From NCBI GenBank assembly GCA_021209875.1, contig JAGYVD010000005.1:248001-312000 (forward strand): 64,000 bases of DNA. Direction: 5' to 3'. Shown here in pieces: positions 33,875 through 44,534 of this stretch (position 1 is the first letter of the stretch; every line of letters starts with the position of its first letter). The position numbers and the translations under genes are program-made. The stretch comes from Rosellinia necatrix. Taxonomy: Eukaryota; Ascomycota; Sordariomycetes; Xylariales; Xylariaceae. The notes beneath the pieces were generated by a model that worked only from the letters and a program-made list of their open reading frames with translations, did not search any database and was not told the origin of the DNA.

Positions 33875-35892
33875 GTTTGGCGAGCTGAGCTGGGCGGATG
33901 CGGCCGATTTAGGGAAGGGGGGGATATGGATGTCACCTCGTGATCCGAGGGCAACAGGCACATCCCCGTCTTATTAATAAACAGCGTGGCACGGCGCGCA
34001 GGACGCTATAGTCCGTTTTGTCAGCAGGATGTGCCCGCAAAGGATTGCCACGGCCGACCCTAGACAGGGATCCATGCGCAATTTTGCGATAATCCTCGTC
34101 GCCGGGAGAGCACGGCACGTGGGCATGCGAGGTCCAATCTGCCAACTGCAAGGTCATTATGTATGTTACATAGTTAGATAGTTAACCCAGTTTGTTATGT
34201 ATGTATTACATATTAATATGATTCTGATATGATAGTATGACGGGGGAAAGGAGGTCGTCGTTCACCTTCCCTCCCTCACCCACTCCCTACCTTCCTACCT
34301 ACCTACCTACCTACCTCTCCTCCCCCCCGTCACGAACTATATTATCATATTGCTATGTAACTGTACGCATGGCTGCGCTGGACGGTCCGTCCCCGTCGCT
34401 GGTACGATTGTTGCAACGAAGCACACGGCCCGGCATCCATTGCGTCCTAGTGCACCGTGTGCCTGGGTTAGGTAGTTCGCTGTATGCCAAGCTGTCCCAC
34501 ACCTGTCAACGTCGTCATTTCTGCCATGGATCGCTGCTCGTCTGTTTGTTAGTCAGAATCGAGGCGGGTAGACACGAACCCCGATCCCACTTCCACTACA
34601 CATGTGACTTAGCTGTGCTTTTTATCACAGGAACTGGCTTCGCTACCTCGATTTACATACTATATATATCTCTTTCACTTTATCCCATGAATATTCCCTG
34701 TCATGAAGGAGAAGTTCGAGAGTGGACTCACAGAGCATGCTTTCTCGTCCTCGAGCGGCGTAGAGCAAAGAGGGCCCTATCCGCCCTGGATGTTTACACC
34801 ACGCATCGTTCAATGCTGGCCTCCTACTTACAGGTACCTAACACAGTCGGTAACTTAAATAGAAAGCGGACACTCCCAATTTTGGCGGTATCGACGAATT
34901 GAATACCCAATACGCGAATTCCAATCAGTAGAGTATGTAACCTTGATGTGTCAACACATCAATGCATACACCACCATCCGTGCCTAGGCGTTTGTTTAGA
35001 TAATATCTCGCTCACTTTTCACTCCCAGGATCATCGCTTTTTATACCCGTACTCTGCCCGTGCCTATCATTCGGGAGCCCATCTAGTGCATAGATCGTTT
35101 TGCTTTTACTATTTTTACCCCAGACAATTGCGGAGTTGCTGTTATAAGTTAGTGACAAGCTTAACTACTAGTAAGCAAATTATCTTGACCCGACATTGGC
35201 ATTGCCACATCCTTACAAAGGTGCAGCACTATGGGATAGTTGCCCGTCATTAGGTAATAAATGACTTGGCAAGTTCATTGGTCACCATACGACTTGGTTC
35301 GTGAAATGTTCTTCCTAGCTAGCTGTATGCTTCGACACAGCTATTTATTTATTCTACTTCCATCATATCATGAATCAACAAACATTATAGCTGAAATGTC
35401 ATAAAATGCAAGGGTAAAATGTGTTTGTTTTTTGTTTTGTTTTTTTTTCGGCGCTGAGGGTGACGCAATTGGCCGGATAACTATGATAGTATTGTTCCGA
35501 GTAAGTGGTCAAAAGGAGGTCGCGGGAAGAGGTTAAAGGATTGTCAAGGGGTGGGGGTTTGTCAGGTGGGTTACAGCACAAGTATGTAGTTACAACAAAC
35601 AGTTTATGCAAAGTAATTATGTGCCTCCGTTGACATCATCAATAAAACCCCTCGTTTCTCTCTCGCCCTAATACTATATAGGACAGCTGCCCGGTATCGT
35701 GTAGTAGTAGTGTACACCAGGGGCATATAACTAAGCTATGCGCTACATTGATTTGGGCTCGACCGAAACCAGGCAATGACACCCCAGTCCGAAAACGCCA
35801 TGCTACCTCTACGCTATCAAGATATACAATGGCGTATCTCTCTAACAATTGACGAGTTTCAGTTTATAATGCCCAATCTACAGTACCAAATA
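33875..35892. other. Intergenic region
   Basis: About 2 kb. A (CTAC)n run lies at 34289-34315 and T/A-rich patches at 34150-34220 and 35400-35450. A 221-codon plus-strand ORF (34237-34902) begins inside the simple repeat and shows no family resemblance. Confidence 0.5.
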
Positions 35893-37755
35893 TTATTTTT
35901 CGTCCGATTTCTCGTCATCCTTCCAGCGTGTGCTCGTATCGCGGCCCGCACCGCCGGCGTATTTACTCTCTTCTTTTTCCCATTGGTGCCGCTCTCCTCT
36001 TGACCGAGCCAGGAAAGCTCTGGCAAAGCGCCAAGCTTCTGTGTCTGCCATATTCCACGCCTCGGCGACTTTTCGTAATCGCACGTCGCTCTCCAGTTTG
36101 CTTTTGCGTATTTCGCCGGCTTTCACGAGAAGCTCGGGCTCAAGGGCCAGCTCGGCATCTTTCGGAATGGGGCCGTCGGCAGCATCATGTATCGGCTTTG
36201 GTCGGGATTGTGAATCAGGGGCCGGCGACTCTGTTTTGGTCTCATCGCTCGCTCCCTTGGGCACTGCAAAGCCAAACCACCAGTCCAGGTCTTGCAGTGG
36301 AGCATCCTCCTCATCTGTTAACCAGAGCGAGCGAGATGCAGCATACTCCGCAGCCACAGTATCTTTGAACGTAACAACTCTCGCCGAAGCACTAATACCT
36401 GTTCCTAGATGCTCTTGGAAGACACGATGAAGCCACTGGTCGCGTTCAGTCTCGCGTCTAAAATATGCAACGTCAATGTCACTTCGAAGCGCATCAAGAA
36501 CCCTCAGCGTATACGGATGCGGGACCATGCCAATTGTGTATAACTCTGTTTTATTCCGATAACGAGCTGGCGTCGATATTTTCATAGGCCGTGAGGACAC
36601 GCAAGGTGTGCACTTCGGAAGGTTAGGGGGACACGACTCTGGGATCGGTGAATCGGGGCACGTGGCAAGTCTCTTGGCTAATTCTACAGCCGGCTCGATT
36701 AAGGTCGTTGTATGTGTAGGCAATGGCTTAAGGACTGCAATCCCTTGGCTGAAGAAATCCTGCCAGGTGTTGTGCAGATGGTAGTTGATGAGAATGTTCA
36801 AGCTTTGCAGACTTTGGACACGGTTGGCAGCCGCCCCTTCTGCTATCTTGGGATAGAGCTTTTCGATGGTCTTTCGACCATAGTACGCAAGGGCCTCGTG
36901 CGAAGAGTCAACCCGGAAGCTGTCACTGGACACGGCGGAAATTAGATCTTTCGCAGACTTCTGCTGTCGGTTTTGAAGAGCCTCTGCCATAACCTCGGCG
37001 ATCTTGGATTGAGGGCCAGCGAATAGGGCACTGCCAAGATCCTCCCATCTGGTCAATTCCGGGAACTCGCCTCTTCGTAGGAACGATAGTAAGTGCTCCT
37101 GGCGGGTTCCCATAGGGAAAAGCCTGTAGTCCGCTAGTAAACCACCGCCCATATTATCCCACGCAAGCCACCTCATAATATCCTTTTTGAGTACCGGGTC
37201 CATCTCAGCACCCTGTATTTCGCGGTACAGTGGATTGTTCATGGCTTCTGCGGCGCTCAAGATGATCGGTTTAAGGCCCTGGGCCCACCAAGCTCGCCGC
37301 CAGGTCAAAAGGAGAGCACTCTCGGCCTCGGTCGTAGCCGCATCTCGCTCCACTTTACTGTCATAGTAGCAGTAGATTGGGGTTCGATCTTGAAGGGGTG
37401 GCAGAAGCGATCGACTCTCGTCCATGGTCGTAGAGGAAGAAAAGGGGCTCCTCCAGTTCCAGTTAGAGTACCATGAGCTCCCTCCATACTTTGAATTCTT
37501 CTGCTCGGGAGGCCGGTGCGACGCTGGCCCAAAGAGATTCAACTTGTCTGTATATTTCGGCAAGGACAGCTCGGAGTATTTCGGCAGAGAGAATTTATGA
37601 TCGGCGAGGGACTGGGATAGGCTCGGGCCAGTCGGTATGGCGCTCGGCAGCGCGAAGAAAAGAGTGAACAGCACGAACACGCTCAGGCCGATAAAGAGGA
37701 GGGATATCCGCCGGTGGCCGATCCGGAGACCGAGACCACCGCTTGTATGGACCAT
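35893..37755 (-). CDS. Type II membrane protein, glycosyltransferase-like
   Basis: Single-exon gene of 620 residues. A short basic cytosolic tail is followed by one strong transmembrane helix at about 18-38 (SLLFIGLSVFVLFTLFFAL) and a large lumenal part, the layout of Golgi enzymes. The segment LLLTWRRAWWAQGLKPIIL (149-167) followed by WLAWDNMGGGLLADYRLFP (196-214) resembles the region of sugar-nucleotide-binding DXD glycosyltransferases, where a Gly-rich turn precedes the DXD strand; here the DXD appears as A-D-Y, so catalysis is doubtful. I recall similar uncharacterised proteins across Pezizomycotina. Six Cys residues are clustered around 360-390 (CPDSPIPESCPP, CTPCVSS), probably disulphide-linked in the lumen. 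The C-terminus is charged and disordered. Function unknown; the enzyme relationship is inference. Confidence 0.82.
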   Translation of the reverse strand: MVHTSGGLGLRIGHRRISLLFIGLSVFVLFTLFFALPSAIPTGPSLSQSLADHKFSLPKYSELSLPKYTDKLNLFGPASHRPPEQKNSKYGGSSWYSNWNWRSPFSSSTTMDESRSLLPPLQDRTPIYCYYDSKVERDAATTEAESALLLTWRRAWWAQGLKPIILSAAEAMNNPLYREIQGAEMDPVLKKDIMRWLAWDNMGGGLLADYRLFPMGTRQEHLLSFLRRGEFPELTRWEDLGSALFAGPQSKIAEVMAEALQNRQQKSAKDLISAVSSDSFRVDSSHEALAYYGRKTIEKLYPKIAEGAAANRVQSLQSLNILINYHLHNTWQDFFSQGIAVLKPLPTHTTTLIEPAVELAKRLATCPDSPIPESCPPNLPKCTPCVSSRPMKISTPARYRNKTELYTIGMVPHPYTLRVLDALRSDIDVAYFRRETERDQWLHRVFQEHLGTGISASARVVTFKDTVAAEYAASRSLWLTDEEDAPLQDLDWWFGFAVPKGASDETKTESPAPDSQSRPKPIHDAADGPIPKDAELALEPELLVKAGEIRKSKLESDVRLRKVAEAWNMADTEAWRFARAFLARSRGERHQWEKEESKYAGGAGRDTSTRWKDDEKSDEK

Positions 37756-38982
37756 GTTGGGTCACGGCGTGGGCTGGCTCGGGTCCGCCGATTGCGGTCG
37801 GTAGTCAGTACCGAAGCCAGCTCAATCAATAACAGAACGGGGACCTATAGGTAAGCTGAAAGGAATGTCGAACTCTATATGAGCCCCCAATGGCTAGGCA
37901 AAAAGCAATGCGATAGAGCCGCCAGCTAATGCAGGACGAACCGACTAACGAAGGGAATAAAAGGCGATGCACTACGGCAAAAAAAAATATCCTTATTGCA
38001 TGCTTGAGTTGGCCAAGATACACAGGGTCTCGTTCATCAAGCTCTAGGGCAATCCAGACATCCCCCGTCGTGGGCTGAGGAGCAAGAGAAAAGTACGAAT
38101 GTTGGTGTTGTTGGGTAGTCATCCCCCAGGAGACCAGTAATTGCACATTACGCATGCCAGGCAAGTCAAGGGCAGATCAAGGGCAGATCAAGGGGTTTCG
38201 TTTCCACTCGAGGGACCCTAGCAGCGCGGGCGTGGTGGATTAGTGGGCTCCTGGGGTCCACATTTGGTCAGATTTCGGATAAGGTTGCTGGAGCGGGACA
38301 GAGGAAACAAGTTATGCAGGGTCCTTTTTATTTTTATTTTTGCGCTTCCAAAAATGTATGCCAACGGGAGGCAATATTGTGACCATCGCAACACTGAACG
38401 TTTTTTTTTTTTTCGCCCTCAAACGCGCCAGCTGCTAACAACAGCCGTCATTTTTATTATTATTTCTAGCACAGAGCCGTCGTATGGAATTGAAGGCTGT
38501 AGGCAATAACTAGAAATATACATCTGCTAACTACCTATGTAGGTAGTAGTTATAATAGGCTTAGCTGCTGTCGTTTTACTGCATATGTCGTTCAACCGAC
38601 CCACCTATGAACATGACATTGGCGAGTTTAGTGCTCCTATCAGCTCAGCCTCAGCTCACCCTTTTCTTCGACAAGCAGCCGTGCAACAACACACCTGTTG
38701 CGCAGAAAACGTACTTTCAAGCATCTCATATAAATAATTCATCCTGTCAGTCTCGGGGAAATGGTGGAATGACGGAGATGCTTATCACAAAACAGACAAG
38801 TGGCTATCTAATTGATGAACTTGCTAGGTTAGATTGTTTGAGGAGTTCATATTCCAAATGAATTTATTCGCTGTATGAGAACAGCGAACACGAACGAGAA
38901 GATAAATATCCAAAAAAAAGAAAAAAAAAAAAGAACTCAAGGCCTGCTAAACTGCAAGTCTCGGCGCGGAAAGGGTTCCTCA
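37756..38982. other. Intergenic region
   Basis: No gene seen. It contains T- and A-runs (38401-38413, 38915-38930) and a CTACCTATGTAGGTAG palindrome at 38531-38546. A minus-strand ORF at 37826-38164 has no recognisable features. Confidence 0.5.
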
Positions 38983-39637
38983 CTAATGATTCTCCTTGAA
39001 GTAGGCGAACCGCGCGGTGACGGTCTGGCATTGTCGGTCGATGTAGTAGATGGCGCCGTCATCTTGAAAATCAGCGATGGTGCCGGTCTCGTCCAGTAGT
39101 TCGTAAAAACGCACAGTCCTCCCAACAGCAACTGCGCCGTATTTACGGTGATTGGTTGATGTGATGCCGGAAAGGTATTCCTGTAGCTGCTCGACGTCAT
39201 CCGCCCATATGCTGCTTTGAGTCTCTTTCGCTGGCGCCTTACATTCGACAACAAGGAACCTTCTCTCGGACGCTGTCCCAGCCAAAACAGTATGAGCAGT
39301 GAAGAGATCCGCCTTTCCCCCGCCAAGGATCATCTCGAGCCCAGTGGTATAACCCTCATTGGGTTTGAAGAATAAGTGCAATAATTCATTCCAGACTCTC
39401 GCAGTTTGGCCTTCCGAATCACCCCTTCCCAGTTTGTTCTCAATCAAGTAGGCGATGACCGGGATGTCCATGTACTATTAGCTGTCAGCAAAATTTACTG
39501 TGCTTTTTCAATTTAGCTGGTCGGTAGTGAGATTGAAACAACGAGGATTAAGGGATGACGCTTAACACAGAGGGGTTGAAGGGTGGAACGCCTGCAGTCG
39601 CAGATGTGTTCTCTTGAACGGGAAGTGAACGCGACAT
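38983..39637 (-). CDS. PD-(D/E)XK nuclease-like small protein
   Basis: About 186 residues in two exons (39637-39569 and 39474-38983). The main exon reads MDIPVIAYLIENKLG, then ARVWNELLHLFF, LEMILGGGKADLFT and RRFLVVECKAP. A conserved Glu near 35, the Asp of GGGKADLF at about 79 and the E-x-K of VVECKAP at 100-102 match the core of PD-(D/E)XK nucleases: E in helix one, D, then E-x-K on the next strand. Fungal genomes contain many such short stand-alone proteins of unknown role, which may be catalytic or remnants of mobile DNA. The first exon (MSRSLPVQEN start) is inferred from an acceptor CTAATAG and the Met; two phase-0 donors (39568 or 39559) are possible. Confidence 0.65.
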
Positions 39638-40910
39638 GGCTATGGTGATGCCTATCAACAGTTTGAATTCCCTTAACTATGGTAATAGTAAGGCAACGAG
39701 AGCTCTGAACAAGAAGGATATTCGACTCGATTCAATGATTTTCTCCAGCTTTAAGATTCGATGAGAAGGGACGTCCAATATGATACCCCCAGGTCCCCAG
39801 GCTACTATTTATGTCCAATCTTCAGCATCGTTGTAGTACCAAATCGTAGCACAATAATTAGCCGTAGCCAACGGGCCTTTTCTTACGCTGTGATACGGCC
39901 GTATTATACAGATAGATGTCAAGGACTAGGAGGCAGCGCCACACCAAAATTATGCGGCAGTGTCACAGTTCGTACTGCTGGTAGTTCCAGAAATAACTTA
40001 TGTTATTGCACAAGGAGGGAAGATTCCTCACTTGGTCAGTCGCCAGCTACTCGCTCCTTTTATATACAGTATTCTGGCCTGTGCCCTAGTGGAGTCCTTA
40101 GGTTAGAACTAGTTCCGTGACAGGCAGTGAGAGAATAGAGTAACCTTTACCACGTAGTGCCTTTGGCCATCACCAACTGCTAATATAACGATATAGCTAG
40201 AATCATGGCAACATAATTTTAGGATTTTAGACGAAGGTTACTCATACCTGCGTATCCTACTCTACATACCAGGTCACTCGAAGTGTTTCTTTATTAGTGT
40301 AGCCTGTTATTACCTAAGATTTCGTTGCGAGTCATAGTAACTACGCTGCTCTGCTCGATATATTGTTTGCTTCGGATTGTCACGGAACCATGGGACTGGG
40401 ACCCATGTAATACTCTAAATAAAATTCGGAATGGTTGGCGACAGTCTTGCAGGGAGAATTTCTCCCCTTTTACGAGAACTTGAGTCATTCTTGGAACTAT
40501 CAGCAGTGAGAATGTCTAAAGTGAGATCCGGTCACAAAAAGATTGAAGCTGGGGCGCAGGTAGATAATTCGACATAGGGGCAGAGCTCAATTGTATCAAA
40601 GGTGGAAAGCCGTTAGTCTTTATCTACACCAGTAATTATACCACTAAAACTACACCGTAGAGTAATTAATTACCCAAGCCCTTGACCAATTAAACAGGTA
40701 CTTACAGTATGTCGGCAGCCGGATGAATCACATGACCCCTTGCCGGCACCTGGGTTGTGCACTGTGGAACCCCGTGTGGTCTCATGTACCACGACAGGCA
40801 CTTAGATGAGTCAGGCGCTTCCCTGGGGGAGGTCGGTCTTCTATTCAGCAACTTCCCCCACCTTAGCCACCTCGCAACTGTCGGATACGCGTACACACTG
40901 CGTAAACAAG
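39638..40910. other. Intergenic region
   Basis: 1.27 kb, moderately AT-rich, with a CAGGTACTTAC word at 40696. No protein-like ORF; a 119-codon plus-strand ORF at 39761 looks random. Confidence 0.5.
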
Positions 40911-43348
40911 ATGTCTGCCCCTCCCGCGTGTGCTTTATGCGGAGGCGATGTGGGCGAGGTAGGGCAGTTGCCGGCGTGGATGAGCCAGTTTCGTGCTAGT
41001 GAGTATTACACGACAACGGTTTGGATGCCTGTCTCTTATACCTGTCTCTTACACCTTCGCTACAGTCTTCGCCTTTGACTACACCTCTGCCTCGGCTTTC
41101 TTGTCTGGGCTCGGACGAAGGCTCCCCGATGATAATTTGATATCTGTCCGTTCATCGGAAGCACAAGAAAGCGACGTGATGGTCCACTTCATGTGTTGTT
41201 GCTTTGGGAGGTCTACCCTTGCAGCGCCCCCCGAGGCTGCCCCTAGCGCTTGGGCGTTTCCGTTTCACTGCTCTTGCTGGGAGCTGCTCAAGGCCAGTTC
41301 CCCGACGGGAGACGTACACACACAGTCTTTATTTGATTTGTGTAGATCGTTCCCAATCCCGCTGGCCCGTGCTCTGGATTTCGGTCATGACTACGGCGGC
41401 CTTTATCAGCGCAGATTTCCCGGACGTTATCCGCCATTTCCAGGCGAAGAGACTCAGTTGGGTTACAAGAGACCCGAAGCGGATAGCACGGTGTTCCTGT
41501 CCCATAAATTTGACCCTTTGGACGCATCCTTCCTGGTCAGAATTGCCGAAGACCACGAACCTTCCCAAGACTTCATCACGTCTCCAAACCGTGTTTACGA
41601 AATAGCAACTACCGACGACCCTCTAGGAAAACTTCCACTGGAAATCTTGCACTACATTCTCCCATACCTTTCCTCGGCTGATGTCTTAAACTTTAAGTTG
41701 GCGTCCCGCATCATTGCCAATATTCCACTGCCTGATCGCTTTTGGCACTCTCGGTTCTGCCACGGGGGGGAATTCGACTACATCTTTGAATTCGCACAAC
41801 ACTCGAAACACAAGGGGAAATGGAAAAAGATTTTCCTATCAGCCTGGCGTTTACAGGATCACCCATCTCTCGTCAATAGAAAGAGGATATGGGGCATGGC
41901 AACTGCGCTTCATAACATAATATCCCGGATAGGGACTTGCCACGGTAGTCCTCTCAACTCTTGGTTTGAACGAGATGCCCCATCAGATTCGAAAACCTGG
42001 GTGACTGCGAGTAGAAGTTTACGACCATATATGGAGCTCTTTTCAACAGGCTCTAGATCGCTGCACGAGCGATTTATTGCACTCCCTAAGGAGTTGTCGT
42101 CAATAAGCGTCTCAATGGCTGATTCGCTCACTGGCTGTTATGTAGCAGGCACACGTGTTAGAGACATCCACGGAAATCACTGGGATCTCGGATATTTTCA
42201 GCCGTGTGGCTCAATTACCTTCGCCACTACGCGCATCATTGGGTTTCTCCTTGCAGAAGACAAACGTGGCGTTCGAGGGATCAGAGTCTTGGGTGGAAGC
42301 GGCCTCGCTTCGGAATGGATTGGAGAGGACCAGAACATTCCTCTGAGAAGACTGGTTGTTGGGAAGACTGTTGAAACGGATGAAACCCCCGTGAAATATA
42401 TCAAAGGTGGGTTTGACGTAAGTTACTCAACTGGGTCACTTCATATCTTCGAATGAATGCTGAGGAAATATTAGGGCTGCAAGATGGTATCTCTTGCTAT
42501 TACCGGACAAGCAGGCTCTTCCGGCTCCTCGGATGGCATAAATCGTACTGTATGCCTCCAAGATGCAGCTATCTGGTTTCCAGAAATCCCCCGCTCCGAA
42601 TTTTCCTTTTTCGGAGTGCCAGAACAGCAAACGTCTCCCTTGCATATGGAAATTTTCAGTGATTTTACAGGCAGTCATTTACCACATGTTACTGGTATTA
42701 AACTCTGGAATTGCCAGCATGGACCTCTTATATCGTTGCAAGTAGATCTTGACGAGCCTCTCTGTGGACAGACCAAAGTCTACCTCGGAGCAAAAGAAAC
42801 CGCCTTGGAGCTAATACAACGCGATGAAGCCCTAGAGGAGCACAGTTTCTCTATTAGTTCTGCTAATGGCGAACGAATTATTGGCTTGGATACGAATTAC
42901 CTTTGTAATGGTAATTTTCTGGGATTTGTGGTATGCCCTCAACTTGCATTCTATGGTTATTCTGATACCGCGAACTGACCCCAGATCAATCAAGGTTCAC
43001 ACCAATTTCAACCGGGTTGCTCAACTGCCGCCGGACCATACGCGCAACATCCGTCATGATAGCTGGTCATCTGTACATCTTTGGCCTGAGGCTGGACAAA
43101 TTGTTGGCTTCTACGGAACAGCAGTAAGGCTTACACATGTCCTCGCGGTGGTTATAGCAGCGCTAACTTTTGTCCCGTTCTAGAGCAGCAGATGTCCCCT
43201 GGCAGACCTTGGCATTGTCTGTGGTGGGATTACTACCTTGAAGCAGTTTCCATCTGATGAGCCAGATAAGCCTAATATGCGACGGGTGATGACGGAGATA
43301 TCCACTTCTCTCTCAGCACCACCGAGTCATGACTATATGGTTTCTTAA
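40911..43348 (+). CDS. F-box protein
   Basis: Five exons (40911-40998, 41066-42417, 42475-42930, 42995-43123, 43184-43348) give 729 residues in frame. The F-box is at about 217-262: KLPLEILHYILPYLSSADVL then FKLASRIIANIPLPDRFW, so the protein probably links substrates to an SCF ubiquitin ligase through Skp1. The N-terminus begins MSAPPACALCGGDVG, a CxxC pair usual in this large family of fungal F-box proteins. The C-terminal half (VSLAITGQ, VCLQDAAIWFPEIP, RRLVVGKTVE, WPEAGQIVGFYGTA) repeats a beta-rich module common in these proteins, perhaps for substrate recognition; nothing shows the target. The donor of exon 3 could be 3 bases earlier (42927), removing one residue. Confidence 0.88.
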
Positions 43349-44025
43349 TGTAGAGCTCTTCTCTATCTCGGAGGGGGATAGGGTGGCCCTGACGGGAACT
43401 AGGAAAATGGTGGGATCCTACAATTCTAATGGGAACTTGAAAGTCGCTGATCTCAAGGTGGACCAACTGGCCAAGTCAACAGTAAATTGAACTTAACAAT
43501 GTATAGCAGCTTAGGTCCAAAAGTTGAGACTCTAATAATACATAAATGGAGAAGCTTTTCGAACAGCTGATTGTGATATTTCGGTCGTCTGTTGCCGTAC
43601 TCAGTCTCAGTTTCCGCTCATCCCGGCCCAGGCCCGGACTAGAGCTTGGAGCGATATGGAGCCTGCGGTTGCAATATGTTGAATATCAATGAGCACTCGA
43701 TCCGAAGTTATTACCCTGTCTGTAGTTCTGTACTATCTACAGCATGGCTCAGGTGGCACTGGTCCTACTTGCCTAGAATTATATGACCATACCTAGGTAG
43801 TGGTATAACAAGGTAGGTATTTCCGTAGCGGTCGCACGGACCTGGGCAAGGTACTTAGGTACCTAGGCAACCCACGAAGAATGCCTCAATAGTTGCATAA
43901 CGTCACGTGCTTCACCAACTTGCACCTGCCCACCAAACATCCAACCGAACTTTTGTAAAATTCATATTCGGCCCCTCCACATTCACATATCACCATCCAC
44001 CGCAACACCACACAGAATCGACAAA
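43349..44025. other. Intergenic region, RPS25 promoter
   Basis: Contains a dense set of CCTAGGTAG, AAGGTAGGTA and AGGTACCTAGG words (43791-43868) shortly upstream of RPS25. No gene seen. Confidence 0.55.
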
Positions 44026-44534
44026 ATGGCTCCCGCTGCGACTGGTGCGAAGAAGCAAAAGAAGAAGTGGTCTAAGTAAGTCGTAACTCGTTTTGCCGCT
44101 CCCAATTCCAAGCTGACTTTGATTTCCAACAGGGGCAAAGGCATGTACCACCCGGAATTCCATGACGTCGGCGAGAACGAACACGAAACAAGCTACTTCG
44201 TTTGTCGCGAACCCCAACTAACATGACTTACGATTATAGTCAAGGACAAGGCCCAGCACGCCGTCCTGCTTGACAAGACCACGTCGGAGAAGCTCTACAA
44301 GGATGTCCAGTCCTACCGCCTCGTCACAGTCGCCACGCTGGTCGACAGACTAAAGATCAACGGTTCATTGGCTCGGCAGTGCCTGAAGGACCTCGAGGAG
44401 AAGGGACAGATCAAGCCTGTTGTTACCCACAGCAAGATGAAGATCTACAGTACGCTGCTTCCCAGACGAGAACCCATGACGCGGCTTAGAGGTACTGACT
44501 TTTTATAGCCCGCGCCGTCGGTGCTTCGGACTAA
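44026..44534 (+). CDS. RPS25: 40S ribosomal protein S25 (eS25)
   Basis: Small-subunit ribosomal protein near the E site. Four exons (44026-44075, 44133-44140, 44240-44449, 44509-44534) give 97 residues, the usual length. The order is MAPAATGAKKQKKKW-SKGK, KDKAQHAVLLDKTTSEKLYK, SYRLVTVATLVDRLKINGSL, CLKDLEEKGQIKPVV, HSKMKIY-TRAVGASD. The second exon is only 8 nt and its downstream intron has a GC donor (AAG|GCATGT ... CTAAC ... ATAG). Without both, the conserved KGKVKDKAQHAV cannot be read. The unspliced reading ends at stop codons. Flanking introns are 57, 99 and 59 nt. Confidence 0.96.

Noticed and set aside
34237..34902. 221-codon plus-strand ORF
   Set aside because: It begins within a CTAC simple repeat and has no domain, no family resemblance and no codon bias like neighbouring genes.
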